Assembly: GCF_963457605.1 (NCBI RefSeq)
Contig: NZ_OY735139.1
Span: forward strand, 372,001 to 436,000
Source: an uncultured Gellertiella sp.
GTDB lineage: Bacteria > Pseudomonadota > Alphaproteobacteria > Rhizobiales > Rhizobiaceae
Length of the DNA: 64,000 nt
Reading direction: 5' to 3'
The notes beneath the pieces are model-generated. The model was given only the letters and a program-made list of their open reading frames with translations, was not told where the DNA came from and searched no databases. The translations under genes and the position numbers were made by a program. How positions within the stretch are numbered: the stretch's first letter is position 1; every line of letters starts with the position of its first letter. This document shows, piece by piece, positions 10,097 through 19,488 of this stretch.

Positions 10097-10265
10097 CTAG
10101 AGTCTGTCAGGCTCATATTGAACCAGCCAGACTCTGGCTCCCCTTGTTGTCGTTTGTGTTTTCGGGAAAACCGGATTCCACTTTTCCCTGACAAACTCTA
10201 ATTCTCTTTGTTTTCGTTTGTCTTTTCGGGAAAACCGGATTCCACTTTTCCCTGACAAACTCTAG
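10097..10265. repeat. Palindromic mosaic repeat element A (modules m4-m3-m3)
   Basis: Starts and ends with CTAG. 10097-10137 is module m4, an imperfect hairpin. It is followed by two tandem copies of the 60-bp module m3 (about 10142-10200 and 10206-10265). The two m3 copies differ at only a few positions near their left ends. Each m3 holds inverted arms GTTTGTC...GGGAAAA / TTTTCCC...GACAAAC. The ends match the shared terminal sequence CTAGAGTYTGTCAGG seen in the other elements of this window. No coding capacity. This element is part of the 415-bp gene-free stretch 10055-10469. Confidence 0.9.
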
Positions 10266-10270
10266 TCCCG

Positions 10271-10339
10271 CTATTGACGTTTTCACCGCATCCCTATTGA
10301 TACTTTCCCCGCCCGTCTATTGACACTTTGCCCGCATCA
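10271..10339. repeat. Three tandem 23-bp repeats (iteron-like)
   Basis: Three directly adjacent copies with an exact 23-base period start at 10271, 10294 and 10317. Each begins CTATTGAC or CTATTGAT and contains a TTT core followed by CCGC. Copies differ at several positions. They lie five bases from the end of repeat element A and downstream of the DAHP synthase gene. The period is not a multiple of three and no gene covers them. A protein-binding array is possible; nothing proves it. Confidence 0.75.
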
Positions 10340-10405
10340 CCAAGCAAGGTTTAGCGACGGAACTCGGCAAAAGCCGGGCCTTCGTTGGAACCGTCTTCCA
10401 AACGA

Positions 10406-10441
10406 ACACGGCCCCGCAACTCTATCGTTACGGGGCCGTGT
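10406..10441 (-). terminator. Strong stem-loop after the DAHP synthase gene
   Basis: An 11-bp perfect stem (ACACGGCCCCG / CGGGGCCGTGT) with a 14-base loop lies 29 bp beyond the stop of the minus-strand DAHP synthase gene. The following bases on the minus strand are only mildly T-rich, as is common for terminators in this group. Confidence 0.6.
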
Positions 10442-10469
10442 TCAATCGGGGCAGTGTCCGGCGGATTGG

Positions 10470-11843
10470 TCAGCCGTTGGCTGCCAGCCGCTTTTCGTCG
10501 CGGCCACCCTTCATCCGTTCGGCAAGCAGGAAGGCCAGTTCCAGTGCCTGGTCGGCATTGAGGCGCGGGTCGCAATGGGTGTGGTAGCGGTCCTGCAGGT
10601 CTTCCGCCGACACCGCACGCGCACCACCGGTGCATTCGGTCACGTCCTTGCCGGTCATCTCGACATGGATGCCGCCCGGATGGGTGCCTTCGGAACGGTG
10701 GATCTGGAAGAAGCTTTCGACTTCCGACAGCACCCGCTCGAAGGGCCGGGTCTTGTAGTTGTTGAGCGTGATCGTGTTGCCATGCATGGGATCGCAGGAC
10801 CAGACGACCTTGCGGCCCTCGCGCTCGACTGCGCGGATCAGCCGCGGCAGATGCTCGGCGACCTTGTCATGGCCGAAGCGGCAGATCAGCGTCAGGCGGC
10901 CCGCCTCGTTGGCCGGGTTCAGGATATCGATCAGTTCGATGAGGCCATCGGCAGACAGCGACGGACCGCATTTGAGACCGATCGGGTTCTTGATCCCCCG
11001 GCAATATTCGACATGGGCATGGTCGGGCTGGCGGGTACGGTCGCCGATCCAGATCATGTGGCCGGAGGTGGCATACCAGTCACCCGAGGTCGAATCGACG
11101 CGGGTCAGCGCCTCCTCATAGCCCAGCAGCAGCGCTTCGTGGCTGGTGAAGAAATCGGTTTCGCGCAGCGCCGGATGATTGTCGGCGGTGATGCCGATGG
11201 CGCGCATGAAATCCATGGTCTCGCCGATACGGCTTGCCAGCGCCCGGTAGCGCTCGCCCTGCGGGCTGTCCTTGATGAAGCCCAGCATCCACTGATGGAC
11301 ATTTTCGAGATTGGCATAGCCACCCATCGCGAAGGCACGCAAGAGGTTCAGCGTCGCTGCCGACTGGCGATAGGCCATGACCTGGCGTTCCGGTGCCGGA
11401 ATGCGGCTTTCCTCGGTGAACTCGATGCCGTTGATGATGTCGCCGCGATAGCTCGGCAGCGACACGCCGTTGATGGTTTCCATCGGTGCCGAACGCGGCT
11501 TGGCGAACTGGCCTGCAATGCGGCCCACCTTGACCACCGGCAGCTGCGCGCCATAGGTCAGCACCACCGCCATCTGCAGGAAGGCGCGGAAGAAGTCGCG
11601 GATATTGTCGGCCCCGTGTTCAAGGAAGCTTTCGGCGCAATCGCCGCCCTGCAGCAGGAAGGCATTGCCTTCGGCGACATTGCCGAGCGACTTGGTCAGG
11701 CGGCGGGCTTCACCGGCAAAGACCAGCGGCGGAAACTTTGCCAGACGCTCTTCAGTTGCTGCAAGGGCAGCGGCATCCGGATAGTCCGGAACCTGCTGGA
11801 TCGGCTTTGCACGCCAGCTTGTCGGGGTCCAATTCTGTGCCAT
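10470..11843 (-). CDS. Class II 3-deoxy-7-phosphoheptulonate (DAHP) synthase
   Basis: A 457-residue enzyme of the plant-like (type II) family that joins phosphoenolpyruvate and erythrose-4-phosphate to start the shikimate pathway to aromatic amino acids. It begins with the family's '[19 protein letters not shown]' and contains '[11 protein letters not shown]' (metal and PEP-binding Cys), '[12 protein letters not shown]', '[10 protein letters not shown]' and '[15 protein letters not shown]'. The length is normal. It is a single gene, ended by a strong stem-loop. In rhizobial genomes the gene is often called aroF or aroG; the name is left open here. Confidence 0.95.
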   Translation of the reverse strand: MAQNWTPTSWRAKPIQQVPDYPDAAALAATEERLAKFPPLVFAGEARRLTKSLGNVAEGNAFLLQGGDCAESFLEHGADNIRDFFRAFLQMAVVLTYGAQLPVVKVGRIAGQFAKPRSAPMETINGVSLPSYRGDIINGIEFTEESRIPAPERQVMAYRQSAATLNLLRAFAMGGYANLENVHQWMLGFIKDSPQGERYRALASRIGETMDFMRAIGITADNHPALRETDFFTSHEALLLGYEEALTRVDSTSGDWYATSGHMIWIGDRTRQPDHAHVEYCRGIKNPIGLKCGPSLSADGLIELIDILNPANEAGRLTLICRFGHDKVAEHLPRLIRAVEREGRKVVWSCDPMHGNTITLNNYKTRPFERVLSEVESFFQIHRSEGTHPGGIHVEMTGKDVTECTGGARAVSAEDLQDRYHTHCDPRLNADQALELAFLLAERMKGGRDEKRLAANG

Positions 11844-12005
11844 GGTCTCACCTGTTCCTTACGCGCCGGACACCTTTCCAAGGGCCGGGATACACGTCCT
11901 TTGATCGGGCGCTTATAGACAGTTCGGCAGGCCTTGCAAAGCAGTCCTTTGCCAGCGAGCCGAAACGGTTCGGATTTTTTCACCCGAACCCGTTGCGCCG
12001 GCGTT

Positions 12006-13400
12006 TCAGCCGACCCTTACGCCATTCTTCACCCGGTAGCTCGGCTGGTACATCGTCACCAGCTCTTCCGCCGCCGTAGGATGCACCGCCATGGTGCGGT
12101 CGAAATCATCCTTGGTGCAGCCGGCCTTCAGCGTGATGCCGAGAAGCTGCGCCATTTCGCCCGCCTCATGGCCGAGAATATGGGCCCCCACCACCCTGCG
12201 GCTTGCGGCATCGACGACCAGCTTCATGATGGTCTTTTCCTGCCTGCCCGACAGGGTCGCCTTCATCGGCCGGAACTGGGCGCGATAGACCTCGAGTTCG
12301 GGGTAGCGCTCCGCCGCCGCCTCTTCGCTGAGGCCGACCGTGCCGATTTCCGGTTGGGAAAACACCGCAGTGGCGATCAGCTCGAGATCCGGCTTTGTCG
12401 GCTTGCCCCGGTATTCCGTATCGATGAAGCACATCGCCTCGTGAATGGCGACGGGCGTCAGCTGCACCCGGTCGGTGACATCGCCAAGCGCGAAAATGCC
12501 GGGCACATTGGTGCGCGAGTAATCGTCGACAAAGATGGCGCCCTTTGCGTCGGTCTTGACGCCGGCCGTCTCCAGCCCGAGGCCCGCCGTGTTCGGATCA
12601 CGGCCAAGCGCCAGCATCACCATCCCGAACGTCATCCGGCCATTGGCCATGGTATCGACATGCCGCTCGCCGGTTGCCGGGTCGAGGGTGACGGATTCGA
12701 TCATGTCATGGCAGAGGATGCGGATGCCCTTGGCCTCCATCGCCTCATGCAGGCCCCGGCGCATGTCCTGGTCGAAGCGCGACAGGATTTCCTTGCCCCG
12801 GTAGATCAGCGTCGTCTCGACGCCCAGCCCGTGGAAAATATTGGCGAATTCCACAGCGATATAGCCGCCGCCGGCAATCAGGATGGAGCGCGGCAGGGCT
12901 TCCAGGTGGAAGGCTTCGTTGGACGTGATGCAATGTTCATGCCCGGGCAGTGCCGGATGGTGGTTGGCAGAACCGCCGACGGCAATCACGATGCGTTCGG
13001 CCGTGACCACCTTGCCGCTCGCCAGGATGCGCACCGAATTCGGTCCGGCAAGCTCGGCCCGCGACTGGATGATTTCGGCACCGGCCATATCGAGCCCCTT
13101 GCGATAGAGGCCCTCCAGCCGGTCGATTTCCCTGTCCTTCGCCTCGATCAGCTTTTTCCAGTCGAACCTGTTTGCGCCGACTTCCCAACCGAAACCGCGC
13201 GCATCCTCGAAATGTTCGGGAAACTGCGAGGCATAGACGAACTGCTTTTTCGGCACGCAGCCGCGAATGACGCAGGTGCCGCCGAACCGGTATTCCTCGG
13301 CAATCGCCACCTTCTTGCCGAGCGAAGCGGCCACCCGCGCACTGCGCACCCCGCCGGACCCGCCGCCGATAACAAAGAGATCATAGTCAAAATTCGGCAT
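12006..13400 (-). CDS. gor: Glutathione-disulfide reductase
   Basis: A 464-residue FAD/NADPH enzyme that reduces oxidised glutathione. It has the N-terminal FAD-binding 'GGGSGGVRSARVAA', the redox-active pair in 'GGTCVIRGCVPKK' (about residues 42-47), an NADPH-binding 'IAGGGYIAVEFANIFHGLG', and the C-terminal dimerisation segment 'HPTAAEELV' carrying the catalytic His. The 'IRG' between the two cysteines is common in alphaproteobacterial Gor. It lies downstream of rpiA and the DUF2059 gene on the same strand, but a terminator at 13473-13504 separates them. Confidence 0.95.
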   Translation of the reverse strand: MPNFDYDLFVIGGGSGGVRSARVAASLGKKVAIAEEYRFGGTCVIRGCVPKKQFVYASQFPEHFEDARGFGWEVGANRFDWKKLIEAKDREIDRLEGLYRKGLDMAGAEIIQSRAELAGPNSVRILASGKVVTAERIVIAVGGSANHHPALPGHEHCITSNEAFHLEALPRSILIAGGGYIAVEFANIFHGLGVETTLIYRGKEILSRFDQDMRRGLHEAMEAKGIRILCHDMIESVTLDPATGERHVDTMANGRMTFGMVMLALGRDPNTAGLGLETAGVKTDAKGAIFVDDYSRTNVPGIFALGDVTDRVQLTPVAIHEAMCFIDTEYRGKPTKPDLELIATAVFSQPEIGTVGLSEEAAAERYPELEVYRAQFRPMKATLSGRQEKTIMKLVVDAASRRVVGAHILGHEAGEMAQLLGITLKAGCTKDDFDRTMAVHPTAAEELVTMYQPSYRVKNGVRVG

Positions 13401-13472
13401 GGCTGTTCCTCAATGGCGTCGTGTCAAGAATCCGGAATGGGCCGGGTTCCGCTGATATAGGTGCGGTCACCG

Positions 13473-13504
13473 CCAAAACAAAAGCCCGGAACGGGTCCGG
13501 GCTT
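13473..13504 (-). terminator. Intrinsic terminator of the rpiA-DUF2059 pair
   Basis: On the minus strand AAGCCCGG-ACCCGTT-CCGGGCTT forms an 8-bp stem followed by TTTGTTTTGG. It lies about 40 bp after the DUF2059 stop and before gor. Confidence 0.8.
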
Positions 13505-13542
13505 CAACTTCGTGCATATTTTTCGACCTGAACCGGCCGGGC

Positions 13543-14067
13543 CTACTTCTTCGGTGCCTTCCCGGACAGCTGCTTTTCCAGCGCCTTGTCGGCTTCCTTG
13601 GCGAGATCGCGGGAAATGCCAGCAGCCCAGATATCGGCAGCCTTGCCCATTTCGCGGGTGGCAATCGGGCCGTCGCTCAGCAGCTTCTTGCCCGCAGGCG
13701 AGGTGTAGAAGGCGGTGATGGCGTTGAGTTCGTCCACCGTAAAGGACTTCGCGTAGATCGACGCGGCTTCCTTTTCGAGATCCGCCCGGCGCGGTGCGAG
13801 TTCCAGTGCCTTCTGGTCGACCGTGGTGGTGATCTCGTTCTGGAAATTCGGCGTTGCCTGGATCATCTGGTTCTTCAGCTGCTCGGCCAGTGCCGGCAGA
13901 ATGCCGTCAAACTGCACGGTGGCGTTGATGGCGGTCAGGGCAGCACGGGCCGCCTTGATCTGCGCATCCGTCACGGCATCGTCCGCCCGCGCTGCCGCAC
14001 CCAATGCGATGCCCGAGACGAGAAGGGAAGCAGCGGCCCACCGGCCAAAACCCGCGAAATTGATCAT
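13543..14067 (-). CDS. Exported DUF2059 domain protein
   Basis: A 174-residue secreted protein. It has an N-terminal signal peptide ending near 'AAARA-DD' (about residue 27) and a helical DUF2059 domain with the typical 'YAKSFTVDELNAITAFYTSPAGKKLL' pattern near residues 110-135. The function of this family is unknown; members are periplasmic in alphaproteobacteria. The ATG at 14067 has AAGGAG upstream at a long spacing. It follows rpiA by 25 bp on the same strand, so the two are probably co-transcribed. Confidence 0.88.
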   Translation of the reverse strand: MINFAGFGRWAAASLLVSGIALGAAARADDAVTDAQIKAARAALTAINATVQFDGILPALAEQLKNQMIQATPNFQNEITTTVDQKALELAPRRADLEKEAASIYAKSFTVDELNAITAFYTSPAGKKLLSDGPIATREMGKAADIWAAGISRDLAKEADKALEKQLSGKAPKK

Positions 14068-14092
14068 GAGTATCCCATGCTCCTTTTTTATA

Positions 14093-14788
14093 TCAAAGTG
14101 CTTTGAGCGTACGCGCCCCAGCCGGACCGGCAATGATGGCAAGCGACGCGATGTTGATGAATAGTCCGTGTTCCACAACGCCGGGAATCGCGGCCAGTTC
14201 TCCTGACAGCGCCTCTGCATCAGGAATGCGGCCAAATGATGCATCGAGGATCAGGTGACCGCCATCCGTATGGAAGATTTCCTCACCCGACTTGCGGATG
14301 ACAAGGCTGCCGGAAAGGCCGAGCCGTGAAGCGGCGCGCTCGACGGCAAGCCGGGTCGCGACCTGGCCGAAGGGGTTGATTTCAATTGGCAGCGGGAAGG
14401 CTCCCAGCATGTCGACCTGCTTGGTCTCGTCGGCAATCACGATCATCCGCTTCGAGGCGCAGGCAACGATCTTTTCACGCAGCAGCGCCCCGCCGCCGCC
14501 CTTGATCAGGGTCAGCTGCGCATCGAGTTCGTCGGCACCATCGATGGTCAGATCCAGTTCCGGCAATTCGTCCAGCGAGCGCAGCGGAATGCCGAGTTCA
14601 ACGCAGAGCCGGGCGGTGCGCTCGGAAGTCGGCACCCCCTCCACCGAAAAACCGCCAGCAACCTTTTCCGCCAGCAGCCGGACAAATTCCTCGGCGGTCG
14701 AGCCGGTGCCGATGCCCAGCTTCATGCCGTCTTCCACATGCTCCAGGGCTGCGGCCGCAGCCTTGATCTTCATTTCGCGGGCGTCCAT
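14093..14788 (-). CDS. rpiA: Ribose-5-phosphate isomerase A
   Basis: A 231-residue enzyme of the pentose phosphate pathway that interconverts ribose-5-phosphate and ribulose-5-phosphate. The family motifs are present: '[13 protein letters not shown]' near the N-terminus, '[11 protein letters not shown]' (active-site Asp), '[13 protein letters not shown]' (Lys and Glu) and 'INPFGQVAT'. The start at 14788 ('[12 protein letters not shown]') is preferred: GGGAG lies about ten bases upstream and the length fits the family. The frame stays open upstream to 15001 but that part overlaps gph and has no ribosome site. Confidence 0.95.
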   Translation of the reverse strand: MDAREMKIKAAAAALEHVEDGMKLGIGTGSTAEEFVRLLAEKVAGGFSVEGVPTSERTARLCVELGIPLRSLDELPELDLTIDGADELDAQLTLIKGGGGALLREKIVACASKRMIVIADETKQVDMLGAFPLPIEINPFGQVATRLAVERAASRLGLSGSLVIRKSGEEIFHTDGGHLILDASFGRIPDAEALSGELAAIPGVVEHGLFINIASLAIIAGPAGARTLKAL

Positions 14789-14991
14789 GCGCCATTCGCT
14801 CCCGACTGTTGACATTGATCGCTGTTTACACGCCTCGCCCGGCCAACGAAAGCTAAAAGAGAGCGGCAGGGCAGCGCTGCCCCGGTTTTTCCGAAATTTC
14901 GAAGTCATCGTCAGCCCGATGCCGCAATTGCCAAGGCAGCGGCTTTCCTCTAACCGGAACCGGCAAACTGCCACTCGAAAGGGATCTGCCC

Positions 14992-15678
14992 GTGACCGCA
15001 CCGCTTGCCGTTTTCGACCTCGACGGAACCCTGATCGACACGGCCCCCGACCTGATCGACAGTCTCAACCACACGATTGCGGCGGCAGGACTTCAGCCGG
15101 TCGGCTTCGGCGACCTCACCCATCTCGTCGGCCATGGCGCGCGCGCGATGATCGAGCGGTCCTTCGCGCTCAGGGGCAAACCGCTGTCGGAAGACATGTT
15201 TCCGGCGATGCTGGAGCGCTTCATCACCCACTACGAGGCGGGCATGCCCGGCAAGGGCCGCCCCTATCCCGGTGTTCTCCCGGCCATGCAGCGGCTGTCG
15301 GATGCCGGTTTTCGCCTGGCCGTCTGCACCAACAAGATGGAAGCCCTTGCCCGGTCGCTGATATCGGCCAACGGCCTTCTCGACCGCTTTGCCGCGATCA
15401 CCGGTGGCGACACCTTTCCGGTGCGCAAGCCCGACGCTACCCATCTTCTCGGCACCATCGAACGGGCGGGCGGTGACCCCGCGCGTACCGTGATGATCGG
15501 CGACAGCCTCAACGACATCCTTGTTGCCCGCAATGCCCGCATCGCCTCGATTGCCGTACCCTTCGGCTATTCCGACAGGCCGGTCATCGAGCTTCAGCCT
15601 TCCCACATCATCGGCCACTATGACGAACTGACCCCCGACCTCGTCGAACGCCTGACTTCAGCATATAGCGCGGCATGA
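14992..15678 (+). CDS. gph: Phosphoglycolate phosphatase (HAD family)
   Basis: A 228-residue HAD hydrolase that removes phosphate from 2-phosphoglycolate, a by-product of oxidative DNA damage and of Rubisco. Motif I '[15 protein letters not shown]' (nucleophile Asp), motif II 'AVCTNK', motif III around '[16 protein letters not shown]' and motif IV '[15 protein letters not shown]' are all intact. It starts with GTG, with GAAAGGG upstream. Its stop codon is fused to the T-run of the opposing gene's terminator. Close HAD relatives have other phosphoester substrates, but the pattern and length fit Gph. Confidence 0.88.
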   Translation: MTAPLAVFDLDGTLIDTAPDLIDSLNHTIAAAGLQPVGFGDLTHLVGHGARAMIERSFALRGKPLSEDMFPAMLERFITHYEAGMPGKGRPYPGVLPAMQRLSDAGFRLAVCTNKMEALARSLISANGLLDRFAAITGGDTFPVRKPDATHLLGTIERAGGDPARTVMIGDSLNDILVARNARIASIAVPFGYSDRPVIELQPSHIIGHYDELTPDLVERLTSAYSAA

Positions 15679-15707
15679 AAAAAGCGGGCTCGATGGCCCG
15701 CTTTCCT
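15677..15707 (-). terminator. Intrinsic terminator between gph and the L,D-transpeptidase gene
   Basis: AAAGCGGGC-CATCGA-GCCCGCTTTTTTC on the minus strand is a strong stem followed by six T. It serves the L,D-transpeptidase gene ending at 15734 and may also stop gph transcription from the other side. Confidence 0.85.
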
Positions 15708-15733
15708 CAAAGGCATCGACAGCGCCGGACCGG

Positions 15734-17623
15734 TCAGATCCGGGCACTTGTCGTGGTGGCAAAGGCCTTGCGGGTGTAGTCGTCGCGGCCATAGACGTCG
15801 TCAAAATACTGGACCACGCCATTCTTGTCCGGCCAGGCGGTGAAATAGGAAACGTAGACCGGCACCTTGCCCGGCACCGGGATGGCCTTGTTGCCCGATA
15901 CGCTCAGCTGTTTTGCGATATCGTCGACCGTCGTTCCCAGCACGGCGGCGGCCATGGTGCGGGGTTCGGCAAGGCGGATGCATCCATGGCTGAGGGCCCG
16001 CATGTCGCGCTTGAAGAAGCTCTTCGACGGCGTGTCATGCATGTAGATCGAGTGGCTGTTCGGGAACAGGATCTTCAGCTCGCCCAGCGCATTGTCGCTG
16101 CCCGGCGGCTGGCGCACGCCGACCTTGTCGGTATTGCCCCAGTTGATTTCCGTCGAGGAGACCTTGTTGCCCGCATAGGTGACTTCATAGCCGAGCCGGT
16201 CGAGGTAGGACGGATCCTGGCGCAGCTTCGGCAGCATCTCGTTGACGATGATCGAGGCAGGCACGCCCCAGTAGGGATGCAGTTCGACGGTCTCGATCTG
16301 GTCGTTGAAGAAATAGGTCTGGGTGTGCGGCCCGCCAACGACAACCCGCATCGACAACTGCTCGCGATTGTCATTGTGGTAATAGGCCATGAAGGCGGGC
16401 TGGTTGACGAAGACATAGCGGGGGCCGAGTTCACCCGGCATCCAGCGCAACTGTTCCATCGCGACGATCAGCTTGTCGACCTTGCTGTCATTCGACATGC
16501 CCATCATCTTCAGCGCCGTTGCCTTGCCGATGACGCCATCCGGCTTCAGCCCGACTTCCTTCTGGTAATCCTCGACGAGCGACACCAGTTCCGGCGAATA
16601 TTCCGGCGTGTTGGCATAGGCCGCCAGCACCGGAGCATGAGCCGCCTTCAGCTTTTCGGAGCCAGCCTTGCGGATGGCGGCGACGACATGCGCCACCTCG
16701 GGGCTGGACTGGCCGGGCTTCAAGGCCGCCTGAAGATTGATGACAACAGGTTCACCCTCTTCGATGTCGGCGAATTTCAGCTTCTGCAATTCCGCCCTGA
16801 GCGCGGCAAATTCCGCGTTCGACGGGTTGCGGCTGGCAAGATAGGCACCGGCATCAGGAGAGAACGACACCAGTTTCAGGATGGTGTCGAGGTCCACGTC
16901 CTTGCGTTTGAAATCATGGTAGCCGGAAATCCGGTTCGGATCGACCCGGCCCCGGATCGCGTCCTGCGCATAGGTCAGGGCCTTGGCCGCCAGTGCCAGC
17001 TCGAACTGCATGAGGTCGCGGTTGCGCCCGGCAACGTCCTGGGCATCGAAATTCAGAGGCGGCACCGCGACGCTGTAATCGGCGGGATCAAGCCCGACGC
17101 TGTCGGCCTCGCCAAGGGTCTTCAGCACCGAACGGGCGCGGTCGTTGATCATGCTGCCGGAGACGAACATCAGCGGCTTGCCGGCACCATAATAGGCCTC
17201 GATGGCCTTTGCCACCGGATCGGTCGTCTTCACCCTGGCTTCAGCCAGCAACTGGCGCTGGGCCAGGACAGGATCGACCGGAGCGACCGCCGACTGGCTG
17301 ACGGCGCTGGTAACCTGAGGATCGGCGAAGCGCGCGGTCGCGATCAGCCGCATCGGATCGGCCTTGTAGGTGTAATAGCTGGGGGCCTTGACGCGCGGCA
17401 GCGGATCATCGCCCAGCGGCAGGCCGTTCAGCGGCTGACCGGCTGTTCCGGGAGCCAGCAGCACCGGAGCACCCGGCAAAGGCTGGGTCTGTTCCTGCGA
17501 ACGCTGCCTTTTCGGAAACAGCAGATCCAGCAAGGTACCGGCATGTGCGGCACGCGGTTCCGCCAGAGACACCCCACAGGAGAGCGCAAGGACAAGGGCT
17601 CCGGCTTTTCTCAACGACATCAT
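15734..17623 (-). CDS. L,D-transpeptidase of the YcbB/LdtD type with peptidoglycan-binding domain
   Basis: A 629-residue exported protein. The signal peptide ends near 'EPRAAHA' (about residue 28). A scaffold domain follows, then a peptidoglycan-binding segment around 'LVEDYQKEVGLKPDGVIGKATALKMMG' (about 365-390), and the YkuD catalytic domain with 'MHDTPSKSFFKRDMRALSHGCIRL' near 535-560, where the Cys is the nucleophile and the two His are conserved. Such enzymes make 3-3 crosslinks in peptidoglycan, which are abundant in rhizobia. It is a single gene. The start has no strong ribosome site; two adjacent ATG codons are present. Confidence 0.92.
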   Translation of the reverse strand: MMSLRKAGALVLALSCGVSLAEPRAAHAGTLLDLLFPKRQRSQEQTQPLPGAPVLLAPGTAGQPLNGLPLGDDPLPRVKAPSYYTYKADPMRLIATARFADPQVTSAVSQSAVAPVDPVLAQRQLLAEARVKTTDPVAKAIEAYYGAGKPLMFVSGSMINDRARSVLKTLGEADSVGLDPADYSVAVPPLNFDAQDVAGRNRDLMQFELALAAKALTYAQDAIRGRVDPNRISGYHDFKRKDVDLDTILKLVSFSPDAGAYLASRNPSNAEFAALRAELQKLKFADIEEGEPVVINLQAALKPGQSSPEVAHVVAAIRKAGSEKLKAAHAPVLAAYANTPEYSPELVSLVEDYQKEVGLKPDGVIGKATALKMMGMSNDSKVDKLIVAMEQLRWMPGELGPRYVFVNQPAFMAYYHNDNREQLSMRVVVGGPHTQTYFFNDQIETVELHPYWGVPASIIVNEMLPKLRQDPSYLDRLGYEVTYAGNKVSSTEINWGNTDKVGVRQPPGSDNALGELKILFPNSHSIYMHDTPSKSFFKRDMRALSHGCIRLAEPRTMAAAVLGTTVDDIAKQLSVSGNKAIPVPGKVPVYVSYFTAWPDKNGVVQYFDDVYGRDDYTRKAFATTTSARI

Positions 17624-18020
17624 GTTTTTAAATACCCCGCGGTCAGGCGAAATTGCTGGGCCTTTCGGATCCGCTTTATCTCATGCCTGTCTATCTGATT
17701 GCAGGTATGAAGAAAAGGAACGCTCGTTCCGGCACGTTGTTCGGCATAAAGTGTCAGCTGCGCCCAGCCACAGGCCAGGCGACAGAAACAGCCTTTACAA
17801 ACATATGAAATAACTGGTTAATTTTTCCCTGACAAACAAGGGCAGGTTCTGCATTAAAATCTGCGCCGCAGGAGCCCGACCAAATAATGTCGCTGCGTGC
17901 CTTTAAAGTCACGGCCATTTGCTGCCCTGCCCGGCGGATATGTCGTTGAGCGTGCCGGGAACCTACCTGGTTGGGTGATCATTTCGCTATAGTGAACAAA
18001 ACCATGAACTGGAGCGCGCC
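17624..18020. other. Intergenic region between the L,D-transpeptidase gene and fumC
   Basis: Divergent promoter region of 397 bp with no supportable gene. It has a short inverted repeat GGAACGCTCGTTCC near 17725 and a 15-base match (17823-17837) to one end of repeat module m3, probably a relic. The fumC promoter should lie in the AT-richer part before 18020. Confidence 0.6.
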
Positions 18021-19412
18021 ATGACCGATTCCCGTCGCCAGGAAACCGATACATTCGGGGCCATCGACGTGCCTGCCGACCGATATTGGGGGGCACAGAC
18101 CCAGCGGGCGCTCGGCAATTTCCGGATAGGCACCGAGAAACAGCCGGAAGAACTGATCGGGGCGCTCGCCATCGTCAAGCAGGCTGCCGCCCGCACCAAT
18201 GTCTGGCTCGGCAAGCTTGCGCCGGAGATCGCCGATGCCATCGTCGAGGCCGCGCAGGAGGTGATCGACGGCAAGCTTTCCGGGCATTTCCCCCTGCCCG
18301 TCTGGCAGACCGGCTCGGGCACCCAGACCAACATGAATGTCAACGAGGTGATCTCCAACCGCGCCATCGAGATCCTCGGCGGCACGATGGGGTCGAAGGT
18401 GCCGGTTCACCCGAACGACCATGTCAACATGAGCCAGTCGTCCAACGACAGCTTTCCGACCGCCATGCATATTGCCGCCGCACGGACCATCCGGGCGCAG
18501 GTGCTGCCCGGACTGGTCCATCTGCACGCCGCCCTTGAGCGCAAGGCCGAGGCCTTTGCGCAGATCATCAAGATTGGCCGCACCCATACCCAGGATGCGA
18601 CGCCGCTGACGCTGGGCCAGGAATTTTCCGGCTATGTCGCGCAACTGTCGCTGGTCATCCGCCAGATCGACATGGGACTGTCAGGGCTCTACCAGCTGGC
18701 GCAGGGCGGTACCGCTGTCGGCACCGGCCTCAACGCGCCAAAAGGCTTCGATTTCAGGATTGCCGCCGAAATCGCCGCCATCACCCGCCTGCCCTTCGTC
18801 ACCGCCCCCAACAAGTTCGCAGCCCTTGCCGGACACGAGGCCATGGTCTTTGCCCACGGGGCGCTGAACAGCGCCGCGACTGCACTGTTCAAGATTGCCA
18901 ACGACATCCGTTTTCTCGGCTCCGGCCCCCGCTCCGGCCTTGGCGAACTCGCCCTGCCGGAAAACGAGCCGGGCTCGTCGATCATGCCGGGCAAGGTCAA
19001 TCCGACCCAGTGCGAGGCGCTGACCCAGGTCTGCGTGCAGGTCTTCGGCAATCATGCCGCCATTACCTTTGCCGCCAGCCAGGGACATTTCGAGCTGAAT
19101 GTCTACAAGCCCGTCATCGCCCATAATTTCCTGCAATCGGCCCGGCTGATCGGCGATGCCGCGCTGTCCTTTGCCGATCATTGCATCGAGGGACTTGAGG
19201 CCCGCGAGGACAATATAAGGGCCGCCATGGAACGGTCGCTGATGCTGGTGACCGCCCTCCAGCCGGTCATCGGCTATGACAATGCGGCGAAAATCGCCAA
19301 GGCCGCCCATGCCAATGGCACGACACTGCGCGAGGAGGCGGTGAGATCCGGACTGGTCACGGCGGAACAATTCGACGCCGTCGTCCGCCCGGAAAACATG
19401 ATCGGAAACTGA
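18021..19412 (+). CDS. fumC: Class II fumarate hydratase
   Basis: A 463-residue, iron-free fumarase of the TCA cycle, interconverting fumarate and malate. It has '[14 protein letters not shown]', '[14 protein letters not shown]', '[20 protein letters not shown]' and the fumarase/aspartase signature '[11 protein letters not shown]' near residue 315. Length and N-terminus ('[24 protein letters not shown]') are typical. It is ended by a bidirectional terminator shared with the OmpA-family gene. Confidence 0.96.
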   Translation: MTDSRRQETDTFGAIDVPADRYWGAQTQRALGNFRIGTEKQPEELIGALAIVKQAAARTNVWLGKLAPEIADAIVEAAQEVIDGKLSGHFPLPVWQTGSGTQTNMNVNEVISNRAIEILGGTMGSKVPVHPNDHVNMSQSSNDSFPTAMHIAAARTIRAQVLPGLVHLHAALERKAEAFAQIIKIGRTHTQDATPLTLGQEFSGYVAQLSLVIRQIDMGLSGLYQLAQGGTAVGTGLNAPKGFDFRIAAEIAAITRLPFVTAPNKFAALAGHEAMVFAHGALNSAATALFKIANDIRFLGSGPRSGLGELALPENEPGSSIMPGKVNPTQCEALTQVCVQVFGNHAAITFAASQGHFELNVYKPVIAHNFLQSARLIGDAALSFADHCIEGLEAREDNIRAAMERSLMLVTALQPVIGYDNAAKIAKAAHANGTTLREEAVRSGLVTAEQFDAVVRPENMIGN

Positions 19413-19437
19413 GCCAGGCAGATACGCCCCAGACGCA

Positions 19438-19470
19438 AAAAGGCCGCCCGGTATCCCGGACGGCCTTTCG
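19438..19470. terminator. Bidirectional terminator between fumC and the OmpA-family gene
   Basis: AAAGGCCGCCCGG / CCGGACGGCCTTT forms a GC-rich stem flanked by AAAAA on the left and TTT on the right, so it can end transcription from both converging genes. The T-run is better on the minus strand. Confidence 0.85.
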
Positions 19471-19488
19471 TCGTGTTCCTTCAAACCT

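Noticed and set aside
10271..10339. Possible CRISPR array
   Set aside because: Three 23-bp units are directly adjacent with no spacers, and there are no cas genes in the window.
17823..17837. Short match to module m3 before fumC
   Set aside because: Only 15 bases match and no partner arm is present; noted as a relic, not a full element.
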